A stretch of 6,431 nucleotides of DNA. It comes from Lachnospiraceae bacterium UBA6452 (lineage in GTDB: Bacteria; Bacillota; Clostridia; Lachnospirales; Lachnospiraceae). The notes beneath the pieces were generated by a model. It worked only from the letters and a program-made list of their open reading frames with translations. It searched no databases and was not told where the DNA came from. A program made the position numbers and the translations under genes. Positions 1 to 5,824 of this stretch are shown here, in pieces (the first letter of the stretch is position 1; the number at the start of each line of letters is the position of its first letter). The stretch covers positions 1 to 6,431 of the forward strand of contig DJNY01000205.1 in NCBI GenBank assembly GCA_002441865.1. Direction: 5' to 3'.

Positions 1-102
1 TCAGCAGAGGTCATAGTAGCCAAACGGAACAAGTTCCGCTTGAGGTGAAGGACCGAATCAGTAGGAGCCTTGAGTATGACCGAGAAAGGAGGAATGACTT
101 TT
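1..102 (+). ncRNA. Group II intron RNA remnant, segment upstream of the intron ORF
   Basis: This stretch lies directly before a group II intron reverse transcriptase gene. Its wording, with TCAGCAGAGGTCATAGTAGC at 1-20 and GAAGGACCGAA at about 48-58, resembles the RNA that precedes the ORF in many bacterial group II introns. A small hairpin is visible, CGGAA (25-29) and TTCCG (34-38) closing a CAAG loop. The intron 5' end (GTGYG) is not in the window, so the boundary cannot be placed. The last part carries the ribosome binding site AAGGAGG (86-92) for the ORF. The assignment rests on context and recalled similarity, not on a computed RNA fold. Confidence 0.5.
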
Positions 103-540
103 ATGGCAGAAAACATTGAAAACAATGGCTGTTCGCAAAGAGATAATGCGGAACATGAAGGGTATGTGAAAGCGTCTAGGTCATTCAATCGGATATGGAA
201 AGAAAGAGACAGTGCACAGCCGAAACTTTTGGAAGCGATACTGTATAAAGACAACTTTAACAGAGCGTATAAGAGAGTTAAGGCAAACAAGGGAGCGCCG
301 GGAATTGATGGCATGACCATTGAGGAGGCTCTTCCATATCTAAAGGAACATCAACAAGAGTTAACCGACCGCATTTATCGTGGAAAGTATACTCCGTCTC
401 CAGTAAGACGAGTTGAGATTCCAAAACCAGATGGTGGTGTGCGAAAGTTTGGCATACCAACAGTGATAGATCGCACACTTCAACAGGCAATGGAGATGTC
501 ATCTCTATCGTTAGAAAATACCTTGTCAGCGGAATCATGA
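103..540 (+). pseudogene. ltrA: Group II intron reverse transcriptase/maturase, N-terminal fragment
   Basis: This is the N-terminal part of a LtrA-type protein, which in intact form reverse-transcribes the spliced intron RNA and helps it fold and splice. ATG 103 is preferred because AAGGAGG (86-92) sits 10 bases before it. Upstream in-frame starts at 70 (TTG) and 94 are less well placed. The fragment shows the typical RT N-terminal text: NKGAPGIDGM, then RRVEIPKPDGGVRKFGIPTV and DRTLQQA. After QQA (about base 489) family identity stops, and the frame reads 14 or so unrelated residues to TGA at 538-540. In intact relatives about 75-80 further residues follow here, including the first catalytic aspartate segment (VVDxDLEKFFD-like). 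None of them is present in any frame. The missing block and frame change show an internal deletion, so no working enzyme can be made. Confidence 0.85.
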
Positions 541-1220
541 TTGATGATGAATATGAGGATTCCATTGTGGGGACACCACAAGGAGGAAATCTCTCGCCAT
601 TATTGGCAAATATCATGTTGAATGAACTTGATAAGGAAATGGAAAAGCGAGGACTTAACTTTGTACGATATGCGGATGACTGTATTATAATGGTCGGAAG
701 TGAAATGTCTGCTAACAGAGTCATGAGAAATATTTCACGATTTATTGAAGAGAAGCTAGGACTCAAAGTCAACATGACCAAGAGCAAGGTAGATAAACCA
801 CAAGGACTTAAATACCTCGGATTTGGTTTCTACTTTGATTCAAGAGCGCACCAGTTTAAGGCAAAACCACATGCAAAATCAGTAGCGAAGTTCAAGAAAA
901 GAATGAAAGAACTCACTTGTCGTAGTTGGGGCGTAAGCAACAGCTACAAAGTTGAGAAACTCAATCAACTCATAAGAGGTTGGATTAACTATTTCAAGAT
1001 AGGAAGTATGAAAACTCTCTGTAGAGATATGGATAAACATATCAGATACAGACTCCGAATGTGTATTTGGAAGCAATGGAAAACTCCGCAGAATAGTATA
1101 AAGAATCTGATGAAACTTGGAGTTGATAAGGATACAGCTTGGATTACAGCATATACAGGTAGTCGAATAGCTTATGTGTGTCAGCGTAGAGTTATGAATT
1201 TTGCAATAAATAAAGACTAA
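537..1220 (+). pseudogene. ltrA: Group II intron reverse transcriptase/maturase, C-terminal fragment
   Basis: This is the rest of the broken maturase. Family sequence begins upstream of ATG 537: from about 489 this frame reads NGDVISIVRKYLVSGIMIDDEYEDS, so 537 is an internal methionine rather than the gene start. Visible motifs are GTPQGGNLSPLLANI (RT domain 4), the catalytic box YADD (669-680), KPQGLKYLGFGF, and the maturase domain X segment LNQLIRGWINYFKIGSM (about residues 142-158). The reading stops at TAA 1218-1220 after NFAINKD. Another frame continues the expected C-terminus: from 1217 it reads LTRFGLA, then LRSLG and TGA at 1253. That marks a second frameshift, explained by loss of one AGAC copy if the parent read AAAGACAGACTA. 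No HNH endonuclease domain is seen. No domain V sequence could be recognised before the next gene, so the intron also appears 3'-truncated. Confidence 0.85.
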
Positions 1221-1312
1221 CCCGATTTGGATTAGCATTGCGCAGTTTGGGATGATGGATAATAAAATGTATTGCTGGTGCTTTTGCTTTTGATATCATA
1301 GCCCATTGTCCT
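1221..1312. other. Spacer between intron remnant and regulator 3' end
   Basis: The two genes on either side converge here. The first part (1221-1255) is the out-of-frame tail of the maturase gene. I looked for the conserved domain V hairpin of a group II intron and for a GC-rich stem followed by a T-run on either strand and found neither. The intron therefore probably lost its 3' end, and termination of the regulator transcript is not explained by an obvious hairpin. Confidence 0.5.
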
Positions 1313-2926
1313 TCATGAACCAATATCTGCAGATTGAAAAGCATGGGTTGTACTTGTCCTTAATATATAATTAGGATTTTTTCGAGCAAAAGCCTCTGTA
1401 TCACGCATGTGCGTCTTGTATTCCTCTTCACTGTATGGAAGATTAGTTTCACAAAAAATCCCGGAAAGATCCAGAACAGGTGGATTTTTGCTGAACTCTT
1501 CCGGTGTCAGAGCAGGGACTTCGTCTTCAATCGTTTCAGACGCAAGAATGGATACAATTCTTTCCTTTTGCGCTTTCACATGCTTTTTCATCCTCTGCTT
1601 TTGCTCACTGTCCATGCCGTACCGGATAAGAATCCGTTCGAGAAGTTCTTCACTTATTGTATATAACGGCAATGTGGAACGGATGCCCCGGCGTTTTCCG
1701 GACTTTCTGGTGTCTGCGATCAGAAAAATGTTCGGCTCAGCTTCACATTCACTGCGGTAAATATCCATCAAAGAGTCAGCATTTTTTAATAGTTCATCTG
1801 CGCGCCTTTGATAGTATTCCACTTCCTGTTTGGACTTTGTCAGATAGTATTTCCCATTTTCGTGGCATCCGGTAATTGCTTCACCTGAAAGTGCAGCAGA
1901 GCCGGAAACTTTTAACAAGTGCAGGAATGGGGTGTTTTGCGCATTTTTTAAATAGTATGGTGAGATTTGTCCGGTCATATTCATCGGAATCCAGCTCTCC
2001 AACCCCAGCATCATTTCATCAAAGGAACGGTCAAGATTATGGATCTGATAGAGGTGCAGCCCTTTCTTGAGCATTAAAGCCATGCCAAACATCCACTTTT
2101 TGGGGAATTCAGGATCTTTTGCCATTTCTTTCATTGGCATATCGCTGTACATGATTACCGGCGCAGTAGATTTGGAAAGTACAGTTGCTTTCAGAAAATC
2201 CAATTCGCTTTCCATCATCTCGCTGATGCCCCAATAGGTTCTGGAGGTCGGGATCTGAAATGGAACAGAAGGGACTTTTAATTCGTCGAAGTGGATGATA
2301 TGGATGTATTCATTCAGATTAAACTCATCGAGCTTTTCTAAAAAAACAGTCATAGGGTCTTTGACAGCTCCAGCTCCGGCAAGCAGCCAGTCCGTCAGCC
2401 GATCCTGGAAATCCGTGTAGTCATACAATCCTTCCACAGGACAATTGATCAAGCTGGATATGACAGCTTTCTGTTCCAAAGTCTGGAAATGCCTGGCAAC
2501 AAAAGCAGAGATCTTTCTGGCAAACTCCGCAGGGTTGGCTGGCTGCCGTTGCCCATTTCGGATACGGGAAATATAGGATGGGTCAAAGTTCAGAAAACGT
2601 GCCAGATCAGAAATGTTCACCGGTACAACCGTCAGTAATGTATGAAAATTTTTCTGAAAAGGGGCGATATCCACGCTATTTCTTACATATGGAGAAAATG
2701 CGTCAGAGACAGACTGTACTGTGATATCAGGTATGCCTTTCCTCTCTGCAATAGAAACGATCCCATTTATAAGTCTGTCAAAATTTTCGGATCCATCCTC
2801 CGGGACACGGTCGCCGGATCGGTAACGGCTGATGGTAGCTGCAGAAAGACCGGAATTTTCAGCTAAATCTTTGGCAGTACAGTCTAACTGTTTCATGTAG
2901 TCATCTAATAATTTCTTGAAATCCAT
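1313..2926 (-). CDS. Large double-HTH (XRE/Cro-CI-like) transcriptional regulator, unknown C-terminal part
   Basis: This is an intact 537-residue protein on the minus strand, starting at ATG 2926 with ribosome binding site GGAAGGAGAA (complement of 2936-2945). Residues about 5-55 form a Cro/CI-type HTH (TAKDLAENSGLSAATISRYRSG), so DNA binding is likely. Residues about 90-145 look like a second HTH with the same layout (VNISDLARFLNFDPSYISRIRNGQRQP). The remaining 390 or so residues have no motif I can name. They include YWGISEMMESELDF (231-244), LKKGLHLYQIHNLDR (286-300), GLESWIPMNMTGQISPYYL (308-326) and a charged stretch at 360-395. There is no signal peptide or membrane segment, so it is cytoplasmic. 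It is much longer than a typical 70-200-residue XRE repressor, which suggests the C-terminal part senses a ligand or partner. It is divergent to a surface protein across a palindrome-rich region, so autoregulation and control of that gene are likely. The input signal is unknown. Confidence 0.85.
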   Translation of the reverse strand: MDFKKLLDDYMKQLDCTAKDLAENSGLSAATISRYRSGDRVPEDGSENFDRLINGIVSIAERKGIPDITVQSVSDAFSPYVRNSVDIAPFQKNFHTLLTVVPVNISDLARFLNFDPSYISRIRNGQRQPANPAEFARKISAFVARHFQTLEQKAVISSLINCPVEGLYDYTDFQDRLTDWLLAGAGAVKDPMTVFLEKLDEFNLNEYIHIIHFDELKVPSVPFQIPTSRTYWGISEMMESELDFLKATVLSKSTAPVIMYSDMPMKEMAKDPEFPKKWMFGMALMLKKGLHLYQIHNLDRSFDEMMLGLESWIPMNMTGQISPYYLKNAQNTPFLHLLKVSGSAALSGEAITGCHENGKYYLTKSKQEVEYYQRRADELLKNADSLMDIYRSECEAEPNIFLIADTRKSGKRRGIRSTLPLYTISEELLERILIRYGMDSEQKQRMKKHVKAQKERIVSILASETIEDEVPALTPEEFSKNPPVLDLSGIFCETNLPYSEEEYKTHMRDTEAFARKNPNYILRTSTTHAFQSADIGS

Positions 2927-2942
2927 TGAGATATGTTCTCCT

Positions 2943-2951
2943 TCCTGAGGA
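2943..2951. promoter_or_regulatory. Candidate operator 1, TCCTGAGGA
   Basis: The palindrome TCCTNAGGA lies just upstream of the regulator's start and overlaps its ribosome binding region. It is one of two copies: the wider arms 2942-2953 and 2980-2991 are perfect 12-bp inverted repeats of each other. Position and symmetry suggest a binding site for the adjacent HTH protein. The binding itself is inferred. Confidence 0.5.
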
Positions 2952-2974
2952 TACAGGTGTCCTTTTCTGTAGTA

Positions 2975-2980
2975 TATAAT
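2975..2980 (+). promoter_or_regulatory. Candidate -10 box (TATAAT) towards the surface protein
   Basis: A perfect TATAAT lies on the plus strand, back to back with the regulator's -10. No good -35 is seen 16-18 bp upstream, so the promoter would be weak or need an activator. An alternative extended -10, TGGTATATT at 3061-3069, lies nearer the gene but also lacks a clear -35. I cannot choose between them. Confidence 0.3.
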
Positions 2981-2981
2981 A

Positions 2982-2990
2982 TCCTCAGGA
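2982..2990. promoter_or_regulatory. Candidate operator 2, TCCTCAGGA
   Basis: This is the second copy of TCCTNAGGA, 39 bp centre to centre from the first. It falls between the candidate -35 and -10 of the regulator promoter, where a bound protein would block RNA polymerase. It overlaps the outer edge of the 24-bp palindrome at 2988-3011 by three bases. Confidence 0.5.
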
Positions 2991-3011
2991 AATTACAATA
3001 TTGCAATTTCC
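2988..3011. promoter_or_regulatory. 24-bp near-perfect palindrome in the divergent control region
   Basis: The arms GGAAATT (2988-2994) and AATTTCC (3005-3011) flank a centre CAATATTG (2996-3003). Only one base pair of twelve fails (A2995 against C3004). The length and symmetry fit a dimeric regulator site. It contains the candidate -35 of the regulator promoter. It may be bound by the same HTH protein through its second HTH or by a different factor; the sequence alone cannot decide. Confidence 0.5.
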
Positions 3012-3123
3012 AAAATATCACTGACAATCGGGAAAGAAAAATGGAAAAGCATGGGCGGTATGGTATATTGAAAGCGTTACAAATAGTTTTAGCTATGGAT
3101 AAAAGCAAGAATGGAGGATGTTT

Positions 3124-4500
3124 ATGAAGAAAAAGAAGAAAGGAAAAGTCAGGCGGCTGTCTGTTCTGCTTGCAGGCTGCCTGTTGTTATCTATCATACC
3201 TGCAACAGCATTTGCGGCTGAAGATACAGTTTCGGCAAAAAATGAGAACGCTGTAGAAGAAACCCAGATGCCAGAGCAGCAAAAAGCAACAGAGGAAAGT
3301 ACAACGAATAAAATGGAAGCTGTAACGCCTGCACCAAAAGATGAGACCAAGGCTGCGGATAACGGTGTATTCGGCACTTCCGTGGAAAGTAAAAACGACA
3401 AGGCAGAAGAGCCACAGCCATCAGAACAACCGGATACAGAGGCAGAAAGCAAGATATCAGAGCAGTCGGATGCAGAGGAAAAAAGCAAAACGGAAAATGC
3501 ATTACCTGCGGAAAGAGGAGTAACGGATGTCAGTGGCGGTCAAGGTGTAGAGTACAAAACGACAGTACGGAAAAATTACACCGACATAAGGATAAATGAA
3601 ACGGTTAGCTATGTAAACGGGATTGCTCTTGTAGATGGCGACCAGTCCGCACTCAATGGCAGCGTGTTGACCTTCATAAATCTGGGTGACCTGACCATCC
3701 AGGCAGCTTATGACAGTGCAGGCAACAAGACTGCACTTACCCTGGATATCAGCAAGATTCAGAGACAGACGGAGGAGCAGCAGTACTTTACAGAGTACAA
3801 GGAGAATAAGTCCAAGATGACGACCACCTATGACGGCTCCAAGATAAGTTACGCTGATAGCATAACAGATCCGGAAACTGGCAAGGTGCCCATTCATGAG
3901 ATTCGGGATGACTACTACACCCGCACCCATGTCTACGAGAGGGCATGTCTTATTATCACGGCAGCGGAATCGGAATCCATTACCTCTGCCACCGTCCAGA
4001 ATGCGAAATTCAACTATCAGCCGGGCGATACCCCGCAGGCCACAGCATGGGTAGCCGTTGACGATACGGACAAATATGAGATCGCCTATGAATGCTGGCA
4101 ACAGTTTGAAAACAACGAACCTGTTGCCGCCTGGTATTCCGATAACGGCTCACACGGTTCTCTGCCGGTCATTACTGCGTTTGAAAGTGGAAAAGAATAT
4201 GTGTATTTCGTTATGCTGAAGCCGAAAGACGGATATTCCTTTAGCAACGAAACCGCCGTTACAGTGAATGGGGAAAGCGTAAAGTCAAGTCTAAGCGGGG
4301 AATTCCTGTATGTCCCTGCTGTTAAGACCATTAAGCCAGCTGAGAGAAAGCCAATTAAACTGATTGAGATTAACGATGTAACGACTTCTTTCAAGGAGGG
4401 TGACGTCCCGGTATTTACAGGAAAGGTACCAGCTGACGCACTCTACTATATTGATTACGAAGGCTGGGCTTCCAAAGATGCCGGTGTTACTTCGTCTTAA
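3124..4500 (+). CDS. Secreted cell-surface protein, N-terminal portion ending at a premature stop
   Basis: The start is ATG 3124, with GGAGG (3113-3117) six bases upstream; the ATG at 3118 directly abuts that site and is less likely. The 458-residue product begins with a lysine-rich stretch and hydrophobic core (residues 12-28) and a probable signal peptidase I site after AFA (residue 31). Residues 33-135 are a low-complexity, glutamate/lysine/serine/threonine-rich stalk. A globular-looking region follows (140-280), then a repeat unit (about 286-386) with YEIAYECW, ITAFESGKEYVYFVMLKPKDGYSF and VNGE. A second copy starts near 413 and is cut by TAA 4498-4500, yet homology continues in frame beyond it. 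The intact protein would be wall-anchored, since a sorting signal lies downstream in another frame. The fragment alone would be secreted without an anchor. It is probably controlled by the divergent HTH regulator. Its function is unknown; adhesion or ligand binding is only a guess from architecture. Confidence 0.75.
   Translation: MKKKKKGKVRRLSVLLAGCLLLSIIPATAFAAEDTVSAKNENAVEETQMPEQQKATEESTTNKMEAVTPAPKDETKAADNGVFGTSVESKNDKAEEPQPSEQPDTEAESKISEQSDAEEKSKTENALPAERGVTDVSGGQGVEYKTTVRKNYTDIRINETVSYVNGIALVDGDQSALNGSVLTFINLGDLTIQAAYDSAGNKTALTLDISKIQRQTEEQQYFTEYKENKSKMTTTYDGSKISYADSITDPETGKVPIHEIRDDYYTRTHVYERACLIITAAESESITSATVQNAKFNYQPGDTPQATAWVAVDDTDKYEIAYECWQQFENNEPVAAWYSDNGSHGSLPVITAFESGKEYVYFVMLKPKDGYSFSNETAVTVNGESVKSSLSGEFLYVPAVKTIKPAERKPIKLIEINDVTTSFKEGDVPVFTGKVPADALYYIDYEGWASKDAGVTSS
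3979..4281 (+). repeat. Surface-protein repeat unit 1
   Basis: This is a diverged protein-level repeat of about 100 residues. Shared landmarks with the unit at about 4360-4675 are YxIxYExW, (T/I)(A/S)FE(S/T)xxEYxY, LKxxD, GYxF and a closing NG. The DNA copies are too diverged to recombine easily. No domain name can be given with confidence. Confidence 0.55.
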
Positions 4501-4675
4501 TATTGGAATGGTCGCTATGGTGATTTTGAGGGAAGTTGGGGCAAACTTCTTACTTCATTTGAAACAAATACGGAATACACATATAGTATTTATTTAAAGT
4601 TGACAGATGAAGCGGTCAAATCAGGTTACTATTTTGATAAGGGAAAAACGAAACTAAGTATCAACGGAAAAATTA
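4360..4675 (+). repeat. Surface-protein repeat unit 2, interrupted by the TAA at 4498
   Basis: This unit has the same order of landmarks as the unit at 3979-4281: YYIDYEGW before the stop, then SFETNTEYTYSIYLKL, GYYF and SINGK after it. Because the homology crosses the stop without a frame change, the TAA is best read as a point nonsense mutation rather than a natural gene end. Confidence 0.6.
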
Positions 4676-4725
4676 TGGATATGAGAGAAGAATCTATTTC
4701 TATTGAACTATACGCCTGCATTTAA
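4501..4725 (+). pseudogene. Surface protein, middle fragment beyond the premature stop
   Basis: The frame of the N-terminal portion continues directly after the TAA with no start codon of its own. It completes the second repeat unit: LLTSFETNTEYTYSIYLKL aligns with VITAFESGKEYVYFVMLKP in the first, and GYYFDKGKTKLSINGK with GYSFSNETAVTVNGE. The fragment then reads about 20 more residues to TAA 4723-4725, while the C-terminal domain continues in another frame. Base use is more AT-rich than at 3540-4330, so the second unit may have a different history. It can only be made by stop-codon readthrough. Confidence 0.7.
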
Positions 4726-5071
4726 TGGCACTCCGACCCGTAAGAACTATACTTTTGTCGGCTGGAAGCCGTCGGTTGCAGCTACAGTGACAGGCAATGC
4801 CACCTATGAGGCTACTTGGAAGTCAAACTCTGCAACGACAACGCCGAGTGATAACAAGCCGAACACAGGAGAAACGACAAGCCCGAAAACCGGAGATACT
4901 GGCAATGGAAAAAATACTACTACGCTGGCAGAAAATAAATCAGATATAGTGACAAATCCGAAAACTGGCGATACCAGCAATATAGTTCTATGGATCGCAT
5001 TGCTGTTCGGAAGTTGTGGTGCAATGGCTGTTATCATGGTAATTGGAAAGAAGAAAAAGACCATGAAGTAA
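4703..5071 (+). pseudogene. Surface protein, C-terminal fragment with cell-wall sorting signal
   Basis: The listed start, TTG 4703, is only where the frame opens; no ribosome binding site is seen. The first 40 residues (YTPAFNGTPTRKNYTFVGWKP, VTGNATYEATWK) match the second half of a Listeria-Bacteroides/InlB-type repeat (Flg_new family). The first half of that repeat is missing in every frame, so a deletion as well as a frame change lies near 4690-4705. A linker follows with three PxTG motifs (PNTGET, PKTGDT, PKTGDT at residues 53, 61 and 86), then a hydrophobic span (94-114) and a KKKK tail. This is the layout of a sortase substrate. The last motif, NPKTGDT, resembles the S/N-PxTG signals used by some clostridial class B sortases rather than classic LPxTG. 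No sortase gene is in the window. Confidence 0.75.
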
Positions 5072-5110
5072 GTATCTTTATGAAAAGTGGTTCGGCGGCG
5101 CAGTATAGAT

Positions 5111-5125
5111 GGCGAATCGCCTTTT
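5111..5125 (+). terminator. Weak candidate terminator after the surface protein
   Basis: GGCG, loop AAT, CGCC is followed by TTTT, 40 bases after the surface protein stop. A four-pair stem is short for an intrinsic terminator, so the call is tentative. If it works, it separates the surface protein from the next small gene. Confidence 0.3.
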
Positions 5126-5209
5126 AAAAATACCAATATATATTTCTTTCATACTGAGATCAAGCATCGGTGCTGAACAGATGCAAATATAAAGAAAAGA
5201 GGAATCCTT

Positions 5210-5407
5210 ATAACTTACAAGACAATTGTTATTGATTATGCTCCAAAGGCAAAAAAGATGGCTGCAGCCGTCGAAAAGGAAGCAAATAAAATGGCTCAAA
5301 ACGGATGGGAACTGGTAACACTTTCTGTGACAAATTCAGCAAAGGCGATTCTGGTGTTCCGTGTACCGGAGAATGCCCCACAGGAGAAAACGGCAGAAGA
5401 AGAGTAG
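5210..5407 (+). CDS. Small DUF4177-like protein with ATA in place of the start codon
   Basis: The frame encodes 65 residues, beginning ITYKTIVIDYAPKAKKM, with the family hallmark GWELV followed by a strand AKAILVFRVPE and an acidic tail ending at TAG 5405-5407. This matches the DUF4177 fold plan: a short strand, a helix, WELV and a closing strand. DUF4177 function is unknown. The ribosome binding site AGAGGA (5198-5203) is six bases before ATA 5210, exactly where an ATG would be expected, and no ATG, GTG or TTG lies in frame near it. The first in-frame ATG is 5258, inside the domain. Either the start codon has mutated and the gene is silenced or poorly expressed, or ATA is used as a rare start. 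There is no membrane segment or signal peptide. It is followed by a terminator, so it looks like a single-gene unit. Confidence 0.6.
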   Translation: MTYKTIVIDYAPKAKKMAAAVEKEANKMAQNGWELVTLSVTNSAKAILVFRVPENAPQEKTAEEE

Positions 5408-5432
5408 GAAATTGATTTGTGATTGAGAGAGA

Positions 5433-5464
5433 AAGTCTGGGCAGAAAATTGCTCAGATTTTCTT
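5433..5464 (+). terminator. Intrinsic terminator after the DUF4177-like gene
   Basis: The stem TCTGGGCA (5436-5443) and TGCTCAGA (5450-5457), with one G-U pair and a GAAAAT loop, is followed by TTTTCTT-type text. The stem can extend outward by a G-U and two A-U pairs. It lies 28 bases after the TAG. Confidence 0.7.
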
Positions 5465-5480
5465 ATATCTTTCAAAGTTG

Positions 5481-5489
5481 TGGTAGAAT
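5481..5489 (+). promoter_or_regulatory. Candidate extended -10 promoter, TGGTAGAAT
   Basis: TGG followed by TAGAAT is a good extended -10 for a Firmicutes sigma-A promoter. The -35 is poor: TTTCTT at 5459-5464 gives a 19-bp spacer. If real, it would start a transcript near 5496 with a leader of about 330 bases before the gene at 5825. Confidence 0.35.
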
Positions 5490-5495
5490 TGTTCA

Positions 5496-5820
5496 TAAAT
5501 TTTGTGATACAGTTTAAATATGAAAATAGAGCAATAATTGGAATTGGGTAGGGACGCAACCTGAAGTAGAGTCCCATTGAAAAGCTGATTTCGAACAAAT
5601 CAACCATTGGTTCCTGTTAAAAATTGTCATACTGATATAGTCGATGCAAGAAAGCCTGCAAATAAAAAGTGATAAGGCTGACCATTTTACTTTTATTTTA
5701 CATAATTGCGATTGTACCTTTTACACGTCGGCTATAGCATAAAAATGTATTATTGCAGATATTGGGTTATTTTTTTTAATGATCTGTGGGTACATGTTAC
5801 AAAACGCTGAGAGGGGAATA
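5496..5820. other. Non-coding stretch with local inverted repeats
   Basis: I see no convincing gene on either strand. The open frame on the minus strand across 5296-5607 overlaps the DUF4177-like gene and lacks family sequence. Three local symmetries cluster at 5551-5612: GGGAC (5551-5555) with GTCCC (5571-5575), TGATTT (5586-5591) with AAATCA (5597-5602), and AACCA-T-TGGTT (5602-5612). An AT-only pairing occurs further on, AAAAGT near 5670 with ACTTTT near 5690. They could be a structured leader or the debris of a lost element. No riboswitch class that I know matches. Confidence 0.35.
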
Positions 5821-5824
5821 ACAG

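Larger units (their letters stand above)
2971..2998 (-). promoter_or_regulatory. Candidate promoter of the HTH regulator
   Basis: Reading the minus strand, TTGTAA (2998-2993) and TATACT (2976-2971) are separated by 16 bp, a reasonable sigma-A-type promoter. Transcription would begin near 2964 and give a leader of about 38 bases before the start codon. Operator 2 lies in the spacer and operator 1 in the leader, an arrangement that fits autorepression. Confidence 0.45.

Noticed and set aside
278..787. Minus-strand open frame of 169 codons
   Set aside because: It lies opposite clear reverse transcriptase motifs, crosses the deletion junction, and has no recognisable family sequence.
3169..3180. 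Lipobox-like LAGC in the surface protein signal peptide (residues 16-19)
   Set aside because: The cysteine lies in the middle of the hydrophobic core, an AFA signal peptidase I site follows at residue 31, and a wall-sorting signal exists downstream, so a lipoprotein is less likely.
3194..4101. Several minus-strand open frames opposite the surface protein
   Set aside because: Their composition mirrors the low-complexity and repeat codons of the plus-strand gene, and none has a credible ribosome site or motif.
5296..5607. Minus-strand open frame of 103 codons
   Set aside because: It overlaps the DUF4177-like gene and its terminator, and no family resemblance was seen.
5551..5612. Cyclic-di-GMP riboswitch suggested by GGGACGCAACC
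   Set aside because: The hallmark GEMM features (GGGCGCAAAGCC-type receptor and paired P2/P3 with tetraloop) are absent.
5660..5700. AAAAGT and ACTTTT pairing as a terminator
   Set aside because: The stem is only A-T rich and the loop is long, so it is too weak to call.
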